Shown here: piece after piece, positions 17,807 to 26,145 of the stretch
Layout of the letters: the number at the start of each line of letters is the position of its first letter
Numbering within the stretch: position 1 is the stretch's first letter
Assembly (NCBI RefSeq): GCF_052116305.1
Contig: NZ_JBQKLI010000008.1
Location: forward strand, 1 to 64,000
DNA: 64,000 nt
DNA from: JBQKLI01 sp012798975
Lineage (GTDB): Bacteria > Bacillota > Clostridia > Tissierellales > Peptoniphilaceae
Direction of reading: 5' to 3'
Translations under genes and position numbers: made by a program
Notes under the pieces: model-generated
The model's database searches: none
The model's input: the letters and a program-made list of their open reading frames with translations, nothing else
Told to the model about the DNA's origin: nothing

Positions 17807-17923
17807 GATCGGAAGTTATTAATAGAATTTTAGGGCAGAAAAGATGACAAAATCTTTGAAAGCCCTTGTTGTCTATGTTATCATTAAGAGGATTAACAAC
17901 CATTAAAGGGGGCTATTGTTATT

Positions 17924-19039
17924 GTGAATACTTATATCGACGAAATAAATCAAGAAATCAATTCAATACGTCCTGATTCTTATGAACTTTTGGACTCGAT
18001 CGTGGATTGGGTTAGAGTTATCGATAATGAAGGAACTATTGTTTTTGCCAACAAGAGTATGATCAAGAGTCTTCAAATGGATCCGAAGGGGATGAATTGT
18101 TTTCATGAACCTTTAAAGGGAGTTCCTAAATCTGTTTATAACGGAAATCTTCCTTTTACAGGGATTGTTAAAGAAGAAAGAAGAGTGAAAAACAGAATTT
18201 ATTCGATTCAAAGTTCTCCAGTGCTGGATCATCATGGGGAGATGAAGGGCAGAATAGAGGTTTTTCGAGATATTACCGGCGAAAACAATGTTAAAATAAA
18301 TTTAATCAATGCGAATAGAAAGCTGTATCATAATATTTCATTTGCAAAACTTATCCAATCTCAGATTTTGCCAGCGAAGTCGGTGAAGTCTGGACTGAAT
18401 ATCGATTATCGATACATACCTTCTGATGAACTGTCTGGAGACTTTTTCGATATTATTCGGGTAAATGATGATCTTACAGCGATTTATATCTGCGATGTAG
18501 TGGGGCATGGAGTAGGAGCATCAATGCTTACAATGTTCGTTCAGCAGTCCATGCGATCTATTATTGTGGAGAAAAATTTATGCCAGCCGAATGAAGTTCT
18601 TAAAGACCTTCATAAAAAGTTTGAACGGCTGCAGCTGGGGGATGAAAAATATCTTACAATGTTCTACGGGCTGTATCAGAAAAGTACTAGAAAGTTTTTC
18701 TACAGTAACGCTGGCCACATTGCCCTGCCGTTGTTGATTAAAAAACATAAATGTCATAATCTCCAAGCAACAGGATTTCCGATCGCTCCTATGTTTGCGG
18801 ATTTTGACTATAAAGAACAATCGATTCATTTCAACTCTGGAGAAAAAATTCTTTTATACACGGATGGAATTACAGAGACTCGAGATTTCAAAGGGGAACT
18901 TTTTGGAGACGAAAGGCTATGCGAAGCAACTAGAAAGGCAGGCAATAATCTTTTAGATAATATCATCCGCGAAGTAAATGAGTACAGATGGGGCGAACAA
19001 GAAGACGATATCGCTTTATTGCTGGTGGAAGCTCTATAA
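17924..19039 (+). CDS. PAS-domain PP2C (SpoIIE/RsbU-type) phosphatase
   Basis: 371 residues. A PAS sensor occupies about 18-125 (ELLDSIVDWVRVIDNEGTIVFANK, in parts, and the FRDITGE closing strand). A SpoIIE-type PP2C domain spans about 155-371, with PSDELSGDFFDII, ICDVVGHGVGASMLTMFVQQ and TDGITETRDFKGELFG supplying metal-binding aspartates. Such proteins dephosphorylate anti-sigma-factor antagonists in partner-switching stress or sporulation control. No anti-sigma or antagonist genes lie nearby. The start is GTG at 17924 after AAAGGGGG. pgi starts 11 bp downstream, so the two are probably co-transcribed. Confidence 0.87.
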   Translation: MNTYIDEINQEINSIRPDSYELLDSIVDWVRVIDNEGTIVFANKSMIKSLQMDPKGMNCFHEPLKGVPKSVYNGNLPFTGIVKEERRVKNRIYSIQSSPVLDHHGEMKGRIEVFRDITGENNVKINLINANRKLYHNISFAKLIQSQILPAKSVKSGLNIDYRYIPSDELSGDFFDIIRVNDDLTAIYICDVVGHGVGASMLTMFVQQSMRSIIVEKNLCQPNEVLKDLHKKFERLQLGDEKYLTMFYGLYQKSTRKFFYSNAGHIALPLLIKKHKCHNLQATGFPIAPMFADFDYKEQSIHFNSGEKILLYTDGITETRDFKGELFGDERLCEATRKAGNNLLDNIIREVNEYRWGEQEDDIALLLVEAL

Positions 19040-19050
19040 GGAGGAAGTTC

Positions 19051-20328
19051 ATGAAAGTAGATTTTTCAAGACTGGACATGGAAAAAAGAATGGAGACTCT
19101 AAAAGGGAAATCTTTAGAAGCTCTTAAAACTTTAATAGAAGGAACGGGTCCGGGAAACGATTTTTTAGGCTGGGTGGATCAGCCTGTGGAGTATGACAAA
19201 GAAGAGTTTTCTAGAATTCTGAAAGCAGGAGAGAAAATCAGGGAACAGTCTGATATTTTAGTAGTGATCGGAATCGGCGGAAGCTATCTAGGGACAAAGG
19301 CAGTAGATTATGCATTATCCCCTTATTTTCCATCAAAAGACAATTCCCTTCAGCTAGTGTATGCCGGACACCACATCAGTTCTACGTATATGAATGAACT
19401 TATAGAGTTTTTAAAAGATAAAGAATACAGTATCAATGTTGTTTCAAAGTCTGGAACGACAACAGAGCCTTCTATTGCGTTTCGCTTCTTAAAAGAAGAA
19501 ATAGAGAAAAAGTATGGCGAAGGTGCTAAAGAGCGGATTTATGCCACTACAGACAAAGAAAAAGGTGCATTGAAAGGCTTAAGCGATGAAATGGGTTATG
19601 AGACATTTGTAGTCCCGGATGATATCGGAGGACGCTATAGTGTTCTTTCTGCTGTTGGGCTATTGCCTTTAGCGGCAGCCGGCTATGATATAGAGGCCCT
19701 CATGGAAGGGGCGAGGGCTGCTAGAGAAAGGTATAAAGAACCCTCTTTCGAAAAAAATGATGCTTTAAAATATGCAACGGCTCGAAATATATTATATAAA
19801 GACGGAAAAGTCATTGAGATACTGGCGAATTACGAGCCTGCGTTAAAATATGTGGCAGAATGGTGGAAACAGCTCTTTGCAGAGTCTGAAGGAAAAGAAA
19901 ATAAAGGAATATTTCCGATTTCGACAAATTTCACTACAGATCTTCATTCCGTAGGACAGATGATTCAGGAGGGGGAAAGAAATCTTTTTGAAACTGTCTT
20001 AGAAGTGGAAACACCAAGAAAAGATTTAAAGATTCCTCACGATGAAAGTGATCTTGACGGACTGAATTATCTAAGCGGAAAGAACATGAGCTATGTGAAT
20101 AAAATGGCTATGGAAGGAACTACAAATGCCCATTTGGAAGGGGATGTTCCTAATATCCGTATTATTTTAGAAAAAATCGACGAAAAAGAATTAGGAGAAT
20201 TAATCTATTTCTTTGAAATATCTTGTGCTGTGTCAGGATATATGCTTGGAATCAATCCGTTCAATCAGCCGGGTGTGGAAGCATACAAAACACAGATGTT
20301 TAAATTATTGGAAAAACCAGGCTACTAA
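19051..20328 (+). CDS. pgi: Glucose-6-phosphate isomerase
   Basis: 425 residues, the Firmicutes/archaeal-length PGI. Signatures are VVIGIGGSYLGTKAV, VVSKSGTTTEPSIAFR, DDIGGRYSVLSAVGLLP and GINPFNQPGVEAYK, containing the substrate phosphate loop and the catalytic Glu, His and Lys regions. It interconverts glucose 6-phosphate and fructose 6-phosphate in glycolysis. The ATG at 19051 follows a TAAGGAGG box. It sits between the PAS-PP2C phosphatase and a small AI-2E-type membrane protein in one transcription unit. Confidence 0.95.
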   Translation: MKVDFSRLDMEKRMETLKGKSLEALKTLIEGTGPGNDFLGWVDQPVEYDKEEFSRILKAGEKIREQSDILVVIGIGGSYLGTKAVDYALSPYFPSKDNSLQLVYAGHHISSTYMNELIEFLKDKEYSINVVSKSGTTTEPSIAFRFLKEEIEKKYGEGAKERIYATTDKEKGALKGLSDEMGYETFVVPDDIGGRYSVLSAVGLLPLAAAGYDIEALMEGARAARERYKEPSFEKNDALKYATARNILYKDGKVIEILANYEPALKYVAEWWKQLFAESEGKENKGIFPISTNFTTDLHSVGQMIQEGERNLFETVLEVETPRKDLKIPHDESDLDGLNYLSGKNMSYVNKMAMEGTTNAHLEGDVPNIRIILEKIDEKELGELIYFFEISCAVSGYMLGINPFNQPGVEAYKTQMFKLLEKPGY

Positions 20329-20344
20329 AAAATGGAGAAAGCAT

Positions 20345-20896
20345 ATGGAGCAGTACAGGTCTTATCTTAAGCAAGTCTTAAAAAGAACAGGACGAAATTT
20401 TATAGATTATTTGAAAGCGCTGTTGATTTTATCGGCTATCACCTTAGTCATAACAGCCATCGGATTACGAATATTAAATGTGGAGCATTTTATACTAAAG
20501 GCTATTTTAGTTGCAGTGGTGGATTTCATACCGATACTTGGGTCGGGAGCGGTTCTTATCCCGTGGATGATCTTAAGAGTAATTACAAACGAGCTGCCCT
20601 TAGCAGCAGGGCTTGGAGTGATATTTGTAATTAATGTAGTCATCCGTCAACTAGCAGAACCTTATGTGATTGGTAAATCCTTAGGAATCAGACCGATCTT
20701 TTCAGTGGCGATTTTTCTTTTAGCATGGATTGTAGGGGGACCTGTTGGAATTGTGGCAGCAACCTTTATAGTTTTGATTTTCAAATCCGTATTAGAAGTG
20801 GCGGATGTACAGACAGATGCTAGAAAAGAAAAGATCGAAAAGAGACGACGAAGATCTCGTCGGATAGAAGAGCGCAACCGAGACGAATTTTTATAA
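20345..20896 (+). CDS. Half-length AI-2E (PF01594) family membrane protein
   Basis: 183 residues with about five membrane segments. The conserved family blocks are VVDFIPILGSGAVLIPWMI and QLAEPYVIGKSLGIRPIFS, followed by FLLAWIVGGPVGIVAATFIVLIF. Typical family members are about 350 residues; only the C-terminal half is represented here. A strongly basic tail (KEKIEKRRRRSRRIEERNR) ends the protein. The start at 20345 follows GGAGAAAGC; an in-frame opening upstream lies within pgi and is not used. Family members include quorum-signal exporters and sodium/proton antiporters; this one's substrate is unknown. Confidence 0.78.
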   Translation: MEQYRSYLKQVLKRTGRNFIDYLKALLILSAITLVITAIGLRILNVEHFILKAILVAVVDFIPILGSGAVLIPWMILRVITNELPLAAGLGVIFVINVVIRQLAEPYVIGKSLGIRPIFSVAIFLLAWIVGGPVGIVAATFIVLIFKSVLEVADVQTDARKEKIEKRRRRSRRIEERNRDEFL

Positions 20897-20913
20897 ATAA
20901 TTATTGTACCTAA

Positions 20914-20950
20914 ATCCATGAAATGAATATCCATTCTTTCATGGTTTTTT
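20914..20950 (+). terminator. Terminator after the pgi unit
   Basis: CCATGAAA...TTTCATGG stem around a 13-base loop, then TTTTTT. Confidence 0.8.
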
Positions 20951-20972
20951 ATGTGAAAAATTAGGAGGAATT

Positions 20973-21782
20973 ATGAGTTTAATAATGGATTTGCACAATC
21001 ATTGCGAATTTTCTTTCGACAGTTCCACTCCCATGGAAAAAAATATAGAAAAGGCTATAGAATTAGGCATAGATTATCTTTCTATTACGGATCATCTTGA
21101 TTTATTTTATCCTCATGAAGATTATCGGAAAATGCTGGATATTGAAGGCTATTTCGCGAAGTATAATAAATTGCAGGAAAAATACAGCGGTAGGATTAAA
21201 TTCCTTTCTGGTATCGAAGTGGGAATTCAGACAACGACTGCCCAAGTAAATGATGAAATTGTGAGAAGTTTTCCTTTTGATTTTGTAATAGGTTCGATTC
21301 ATGAAATCAACGGAGAAGACCTGGTTACGGATTTTGTGATAGAGAAATTTAAAGATATAAAAGATTTTTATAAGTATTATTACGAAGAAACGCAAAAAGC
21401 GGTAGAGGAATCGAAAGAATTTGATGTTTTAGGCCATATCGATTATATGGATCGTTATATAGATGATATAAAGAGTATTCCAGATATCTGCGAATATAAA
21501 GAATATTTAATTCCTACTTTGAAGAATCTCATTTCCAGAAATAAGGGAATTGAAATAAATACTGCAGGACCTCGAAAGGGACTTCCTTATATGCATCCTA
21601 AAAAGCAGGTTTTAGAATGGTATAAAGAGTTGGGCGGAGAGATTATCACTATCGGAACCGATGCGCATCAAGCGAAAGATATCGGAAAAGGGGTGGAAGA
21701 AGCTGTAGAACTATTAAAAGAATGCGGCTTCGCTACAGTTTCTGTTTTTGAAAAGAGAAAAGAAAAGAAAATATTATTGTAG
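20973..21782 (+). CDS. hisJ: PHP-domain histidinol-phosphatase family protein
   Basis: 269 residues of the PHP metal-dependent phosphoesterase fold. It starts LIMDLHNHCEFSFDSS (first metal histidines), then SITDHLD, GIEVG, GSIHEING, DVLGHIDYMDRY and TIGTDAHQAKDIG, the full set of metal-ligand motifs. Length and order match the HisJ-type histidinol-phosphate phosphatase of Firmicutes, but related PHP enzymes act on other phosphoesters. No other his genes are near, so the substrate is an inference. It has a TTAGGAGG ribosome binding site and lies after a terminator, as a single gene. Confidence 0.75.
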   Translation: MSLIMDLHNHCEFSFDSSTPMEKNIEKAIELGIDYLSITDHLDLFYPHEDYRKMLDIEGYFAKYNKLQEKYSGRIKFLSGIEVGIQTTTAQVNDEIVRSFPFDFVIGSIHEINGEDLVTDFVIEKFKDIKDFYKYYYEETQKAVEESKEFDVLGHIDYMDRYIDDIKSIPDICEYKEYLIPTLKNLISRNKGIEINTAGPRKGLPYMHPKKQVLEWYKELGGEIITIGTDAHQAKDIGKGVEEAVELLKECGFATVSVFEKRKEKKILL

Positions 21783-21887
21783 AAAGTTTACTTTATTTTA
21801 ATATCTTTAAATTAAGACATTTCGAAAGCCCTGTCTTTATAGATAAAAACACTCGGATATAGTAAAATAAAGCTGAGGGGATGAACA

Positions 21888-22958
21888 ATGTCAAATAATA
21901 ATAGAAGAACTTATTCCGGGGAGCGTCGGAGAAGATCTTCTTCTAGCAATACTCAGGAACGAAGAAGGGCTCGAAGAGAAAGGTCTGGTTCAAGACCGAA
22001 TCTTTCTGAAAGGGATTCTCTAGAGTATAGAAGAAGACAGAGAAGGCTTCGTGAAAAAAGAATAAGAGCACAAAGAAGGCGGAGAAGATTATTTCTCTTA
22101 GTTCTTGTTTTTGTTGTGTTCTTAACAGGAAGAAGTTTCATGAGTTTAATGAATAAAGAACCGAATAAAGAAGAAGTGGCAATCACAACAGTAGATTCAG
22201 GCGGAGGAATACCAGAGGGCAGCAATACAGCTCAAAGCGCAGGAACTGTTGAAAAGCCGGTATTCGGCACCTATGAGAAAAAGAACTGGATACACAATTT
22301 AAACCTTGCTGCAAAAACGAATCCCAATGCAAAGCGTATCGTGGATAATATCGATAATTTGTCTGATCCGCTGATAAAGCTTTCGGGAAATAATTTCGAT
22401 GCTATAGACTTCGTGGCAAAATCCATCGATCCTGCTGTAGAGAATAAATTCCGATATCCAGAAAGTATCAACAGTGAAAAATTTCCGTATTATATCCAAT
22501 GGGATGATCGTTGGGGCTATGAAAAATATGCAGGAGGAATCATCGGCTATACAGGATGTGCGCCGACGGTTATGGCAATGGCAGTAAGCGGAATTACTGG
22601 AACAAAAACAACACCAGCTGAGATGGCAAAAATAGCAGAAGAAAACGGATTTAGCAACGACAGCGGAACAGGCTGGGATTATTATCCTTTTATGGCAAAG
22701 GAATACGGTCTTCAGCTGGAAGAACTGCCTAAGGACGATAGGCAGATGAAAAAACATCTGCAAGAAGGACACCCGATTATTATATCTGTAAAGCCGGGCC
22801 AGTTTACTCAGGTAGGCCATATCATGATGCTTGTAGGAGTAGATGAGGACGGGAAATATATTATAAATGATCCCAACAATCTTCAAAACACCCAAAAACA
22901 TTGGGAATACAGTGAATTCCAAGGCGATTTGAAAAAAATATGGGCATTGTACAAGTAA
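21888..22958 (+). CDS. Membrane-anchored C39-like (peptidase_C39_2) protein with Arg-rich N-terminus
   Basis: 356 residues. Residues 1-68 are extremely rich in arginine and serine (ERRRRSSSSNTQERRRARR and similar) and would be cytoplasmic. A single membrane helix LFLLVLVFVVFLTG follows at about 69-83. After a linker, the outer domain from about 200 has YYIQWDDRWGYEKY, GYTGCAPTVMAMAVSG (catalytic cysteine), HPIIISVKPGQFTQVGHIMML (histidine) and YIINDPNN. This is a papain-like fold, acting outside the membrane on peptides or cell-wall peptides, or as a binding domain. The start follows GAGGGGATG. A single gene with its own terminator. Confidence 0.8.
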   Translation: MSNNNRRTYSGERRRRSSSSNTQERRRARRERSGSRPNLSERDSLEYRRRQRRLREKRIRAQRRRRRLFLLVLVFVVFLTGRSFMSLMNKEPNKEEVAITTVDSGGGIPEGSNTAQSAGTVEKPVFGTYEKKNWIHNLNLAAKTNPNAKRIVDNIDNLSDPLIKLSGNNFDAIDFVAKSIDPAVENKFRYPESINSEKFPYYIQWDDRWGYEKYAGGIIGYTGCAPTVMAMAVSGITGTKTTPAEMAKIAEENGFSNDSGTGWDYYPFMAKEYGLQLEELPKDDRQMKKHLQEGHPIIISVKPGQFTQVGHIMMLVGVDEDGKYIINDPNNLQNTQKHWEYSEFQGDLKKIWALYK

Positions 22959-23054
22959 GAGAGGCAGGATCCTTTTTAGATCTAGGAAAAATGAAAAGAG
23001 CCTGCGGCTGTTAAACTCAACAAACTTGTATACGATAGTAAGAAAGATAGAATT

Positions 23055-23094
23055 AGCCGAAAGCGCATTCAAAGAATGTTCTTTCGGTTTTTTT
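23055..23094 (+). terminator. Terminator after the C39-like gene
   Basis: CCGAAAG-CG-CATTC-AAA-GAATG-TT-CTTTCGG two-part stem followed by seven T. The rest of the 22959-23322 gap shows no further gene. Confidence 0.85.
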
Positions 23095-23322
23095 GCTGTT
23101 TTTTTATTCCTATTATTTAAGATGTTTTCGCATTATTTTTTAAAGGAACAGCTGCTTTCCTCTATTTCTATTAAGATAGGGTCAGCAGATTAAGAGAGAT
23201 TTTTAAATAACTGCAAATAATCTATAGTTTCAATGAACGGCTGCTATTGTTTTTGCGTAGAAGAGTTCTTCCTGAGGTATAATAAAGACAGTTGAAAAGA
23301 CGGAAAAATGAAAGGGGCACAA

Positions 23323-24039
23323 ATGGAAAGATTAAGAGCTTACAAAAAAGAAATGGAATATTCCTATACTTTAGGACCCTTTCCCACTTTTGAGATTATA
23401 AAAAAACGGCCGGAGCTGATTATTCGGGTGATTTTGTCGGGAGAATTTAACGAGAAAGAAAAAATGATTCATTTGCTGGATTCAAAAGCAATTCCTTATA
23501 CCTTTGAAGAAAAGACATTGGAAAGAATCGGCAATAAGAAAAAGATATTTGCGGCGGCGGTGTTTAAAAAAGAAATCCCTGAGATTGAAGGGGATAATCA
23601 CCTGTTATTAGAAGAGGTCAGGGATATGGGAAATCTCGGCACAATTATACGAACAATGGCCGGGTTTGGTTTTAAGGATCTTGTTTTGATAGGAAATACC
23701 TGCGATGTTTATAATCCAAAGGTGGTCCGAGGCAGTATGGGTTCCTTCTTCAGCATACGCATTTCTGCGTTTAAAACCCTTGAAGAGTATCTTGAAAAAT
23801 GGCCGAATCATAATCTATACGCTTTTGTCTTAGATTATAGCAGTCGGAAATTAAACGAAACCCAATATATTATGCCCTTCACCCTTTGTTTCGGGAATGA
23901 AGGAGCAGGTCTAAGCGAAGCCTTTTCTAAAGAGGGAATACAGAAAGTTTTTATCCCTCAAACGGATGAAGTAGATTCTTTAAACTTGACTTTAGCCTGC
24001 GGTGTGGGAATGTATGAAACATGGAGGAATTATGTATAA
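23323..24039 (+). CDS. TrmH/SpoU-family RNA 2'-O-methyltransferase
   Basis: About 238 residues. The N-terminal substrate-binding part is short and divergent. The SPOUT knot region from about 90 has LLEEVRDMGNLGTIIRTMAGFGF, VVRGSMGSFFSIRI, CFGNEGAGLSEAF and VDSLNLTLACGVGMYE, all family motifs for SAM binding in the trefoil knot. Family members methylate ribose in rRNA or tRNA. The target is unknown. The ATG at 23323 is chosen because AAAGGGG precedes it; an earlier in-frame ATG at 23308 contains that box. The last bases overlap the HAD gene. Confidence 0.87.
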   Translation: MERLRAYKKEMEYSYTLGPFPTFEIIKKRPELIIRVILSGEFNEKEKMIHLLDSKAIPYTFEEKTLERIGNKKKIFAAAVFKKEIPEIEGDNHLLLEEVRDMGNLGTIIRTMAGFGFKDLVLIGNTCDVYNPKVVRGSMGSFFSIRISAFKTLEEYLEKWPNHNLYAFVLDYSSRKLNETQYIMPFTLCFGNEGAGLSEAFSKEGIQKVFIPQTDEVDSLNLTLACGVGMYETWRNYV

Positions 24040-24706
24040 GCTTTTTGTATTTGATTTAGATGGAACATTAGTCGATTCTTTGGGAATTATTGCAAGAACC
24101 TTTAACAGCGTGTTAAGGCGTTACGGTCTTCCTAGTATTCAAAAGGAACATTTTAATTATTTTGCAGGAGACGGACCTGCAGTTCTTGTAAGAAGAGCAA
24201 TAGAATATCTGAAAAGCGAAGGCAGGATTCAGCCCGGCGAAGAAGAGTTTGTGTTCCAAGGAGTTTATCCGGACTATTTGGAAACCTATGATCAGCTGAA
24301 GGACGACCTTACAAAACCATATGCGGGAATTGAAAAAGTTCTTTGCAAATTAAAAGAAGAAAACCGTATGATTGCAATTTGTACAAATAAAAGAAAAATG
24401 GCGGCGGAAAATTTAGTAGAAAGTGTATTTTCAGCAGAGTTTGATTATATCAGCGCCTTAGAGGACGGAATTTCCAGAAAACCTGAACCGGATATGCTTA
24501 ATGTTGTTATGGAAAAACTTGGAGTTTCAAAAGAGGAAGTGCTCTACTTCGGCGATACGAATACGGATATGAAAACAGGGAAAAATGCCGCTGTAGATAC
24601 AGTGGGGGTAACCTGGGGTTTTAGAGAAAGAGAAGAATTGGAAGCCTTTCAGCCCCAAGCAATAATAGATCATCCTAAAGAGATTTTAAATTTTTTAGAT
24701 AAATAA
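24032..24706 (+). CDS. HAD-family phosphatase, phosphoglycolate-phosphatase-like
   Basis: 224 residues. Motif I is VFDLDGTLVDS, motif II is ICTNKRKM, the motif III lysine lies in EDGISRKPEPDM, and motif IV is YFGDTNTDMKTG. A C1-type helical cap lies between about 18 and 90 (YFAGDGPAVLVRRAIEYL). This is the layout of Gph-like phosphatases acting on small phosphate esters. The ATG overlaps the methyltransferase end by 8 bp and follows TGGAGG, so translation is coupled. Substrate not determined. Confidence 0.87.
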   Translation: MYKLFVFDLDGTLVDSLGIIARTFNSVLRRYGLPSIQKEHFNYFAGDGPAVLVRRAIEYLKSEGRIQPGEEEFVFQGVYPDYLETYDQLKDDLTKPYAGIEKVLCKLKEENRMIAICTNKRKMAAENLVESVFSAEFDYISALEDGISRKPEPDMLNVVMEKLGVSKEEVLYFGDTNTDMKTGKNAAVDTVGVTWGFREREELEAFQPQAIIDHPKEILNFLDK

Positions 24707-24771
24707 AAATTTATTGGGTATAAATAAATTGTTGAGTAAATAATTTATTTATAATTGAAAGGAGAATTATA

Positions 24772-25119
24772 ATGAGTGATTATCATGAATTACCTGAATA
24801 TTTAGATGAAAAGACAAGAGGTCAAGTACGAGCGTTAAATAGTTTAAAAGAAGAGATCGAAGCAGTAGACTGGTACAACCAAAGAGTTGCTGCAACAGAA
24901 GATCCTGAACTAAAACAAATTTTAGAGCATAACCGAGACGAAGAAATCGAACACTGTGCTATGCTGTTAGAATACCTAAGAAGAAACATGGATGCTTGGG
25001 ATGACGAATTGAGTACTTATTTATTTACATCCGATAATATTTTGGAAGTAGAAGAAAAAGGAGAAGCTGGTGAAGAAGAGGAATCTGCCGGCGACGATTT
25101 AGGAATAGGACAATTATAG
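24772..25119 (+). CDS. Encapsulated ferritin-like protein (EncFtn), encapsulin cargo
   Basis: 115 residues. The two-helix core reads LNSLKEEIEAVDWYNQRVAATEDP, then HNRDEEIEHCAMLLEYLRR. This gives the glutamate on helix 1 (E27-E30 region) and the E-x-x-H ligands on helix 2 (E57/E58, H61) that build the EncFtn ferroxidase site at a dimer interface. After an acidic linker the C-terminus DDLGIGQL matches encapsulin-targeting peptides. It oxidises Fe(II) inside the shell encoded 26 bp downstream. Good AAAGGAG site. An ATAAATT...AATTTAT inverted repeat (24724-24748) before the gene could be an operator, which is weak evidence. Confidence 0.93.
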   Translation: MSDYHELPEYLDEKTRGQVRALNSLKEEIEAVDWYNQRVAATEDPELKQILEHNRDEEIEHCAMLLEYLRRNMDAWDDELSTYLFTSDNILEVEEKGEAGEEEESAGDDLGIGQL

Positions 25120-25145
25120 TTTAGATTTTAAGAAAGGAGATTATT

Positions 25146-25937
25146 ATGGGATTTTTAAAGAAAAATACTGCATTAGTCGGGGAAGAATTATGGGCTGAAT
25201 TAGAAGGCCGCGCAAAAGAGGTTATCAGCTCTATGACCACAACACGAAGAGTATTGCAGGTATCTGGACCAAAAGGATTAGATTATAATGCTGTAAAAGA
25301 GGGCCGTTTAGATTCTGTAAAAGAAGGAGATATCGAAGTAGGAACCTATAGAGTAAAACCTCTTATCGAAGTCCGAAGAAACTTTTCTCTGCCTCGAACT
25401 GAATTAGATAATTTTTACCGCGGCGCTAAAGATATCGAGTTGGATAATTTAGAGCAGGCTGTTCGGGAAATTACGCTTTTTGAAGAAGAAGCTGTATTGA
25501 ACGGCTATGAAGAAGGAAATATACAAGGTTTGACTGCTGCGTCAGAAAAAACTTTCGAATTAGGAAAAAGCGGAGACGAGATTTTAAGAGCCATTTCAGA
25601 AGCAAAATATTCCTTAATGGATAATTATGCTGAAGGTCCTTATGATTTGGTACTTTCTCCAGAAGCCTATGACCGTTTGAATCAGATATATGAAGGTGCT
25701 CCTCTTCTTCCGATCGTAGGAAAACTTCTTGATGGCGGAGTTATACTTCGTTCTAAGTCTGTAAATGGAGCTATTATGATCCCTCATCGCCACGAAGATT
25801 TAGAATTAACAATAGGACAAGACTTTGCGATAGCTTACGACAGCTATGATGAAGAAAATGTAAACTTCTTCGTTACAGAGTCCTTTACCTTTAGAATTTT
25901 AGATGAAAGCATTATTGCAGCATTCACTGTTAAATAG
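25146..25937 (+). CDS. Family 1 encapsulin shell protein
   Basis: 263 residues of the HK97-like encapsulin (linocin-M18) family. It opens MGFLKKNTALVGEELWAEL, then VISSMTTTRRVLQVSGPKGLDYNAV, ENVNFFVTESFTFRI and similar blocks (quoted in parts). Sixty or more copies would form an icosahedral shell whose inside binds the cargo peptide of the EncFtn encoded just upstream. Together they make an iron-storage or iron-detoxifying compartment. The start follows AGAAAGGAG. It is the last gene of the unit, ending at a strong terminator. Confidence 0.95.
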   Translation: MGFLKKNTALVGEELWAELEGRAKEVISSMTTTRRVLQVSGPKGLDYNAVKEGRLDSVKEGDIEVGTYRVKPLIEVRRNFSLPRTELDNFYRGAKDIELDNLEQAVREITLFEEEAVLNGYEEGNIQGLTAASEKTFELGKSGDEILRAISEAKYSLMDNYAEGPYDLVLSPEAYDRLNQIYEGAPLLPIVGKLLDGGVILRSKSVNGAIMIPHRHEDLELTIGQDFAIAYDSYDEENVNFFVTESFTFRILDESIIAAFTVK

Positions 25938-25949
25938 CAGATAAAAAAA

Positions 25950-26145
25950 GAGTAAAAGAGTGAAGATATTGTAGAAAAGCGGAAAGATACCGCTTTTCTT
26001 TTTTTGGTTAAATATCTTATACTTCTTTTGTATAGGAATTACTCTACAATCAAGACAACAATTCTTTATACATAATGACAGATATGGTTTTGAGCGGTAG
26101 CGAAAAATCAACTATCCCTATGGCCTAATTCCTAGAACCTATTTT
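25950..26145. repeat. Interspersed repeat, A-type start and B-type end
   Basis: Starts AAAAAAGAGTAAAAGAGTGA, includes the shared hairpin AGAAAAGCGG...CCGCTTTTCT, and ends CTATCCCTATGGCCTAATTCC with AGAACCTATTT, the family B edge. The end supplies the last bases of the minus-strand gene downstream. Confidence 0.55.
25973..26007 (+). terminator. Terminator after encapsulin
   Basis: AGAAAAGCGG-AAAGATA-CCGCTTTTCT followed by seven T. The same hairpin with small changes occurs at 27.43, 31.32 and 34.12 kb inside repeats. Confidence 0.88.

Noticed and set aside
22299..23072. 257-codon open frame on the minus strand
   Set aside because: It lies antisense to the C39-like gene, has an unusual composition and no ribosome binding site; it is a shadow.
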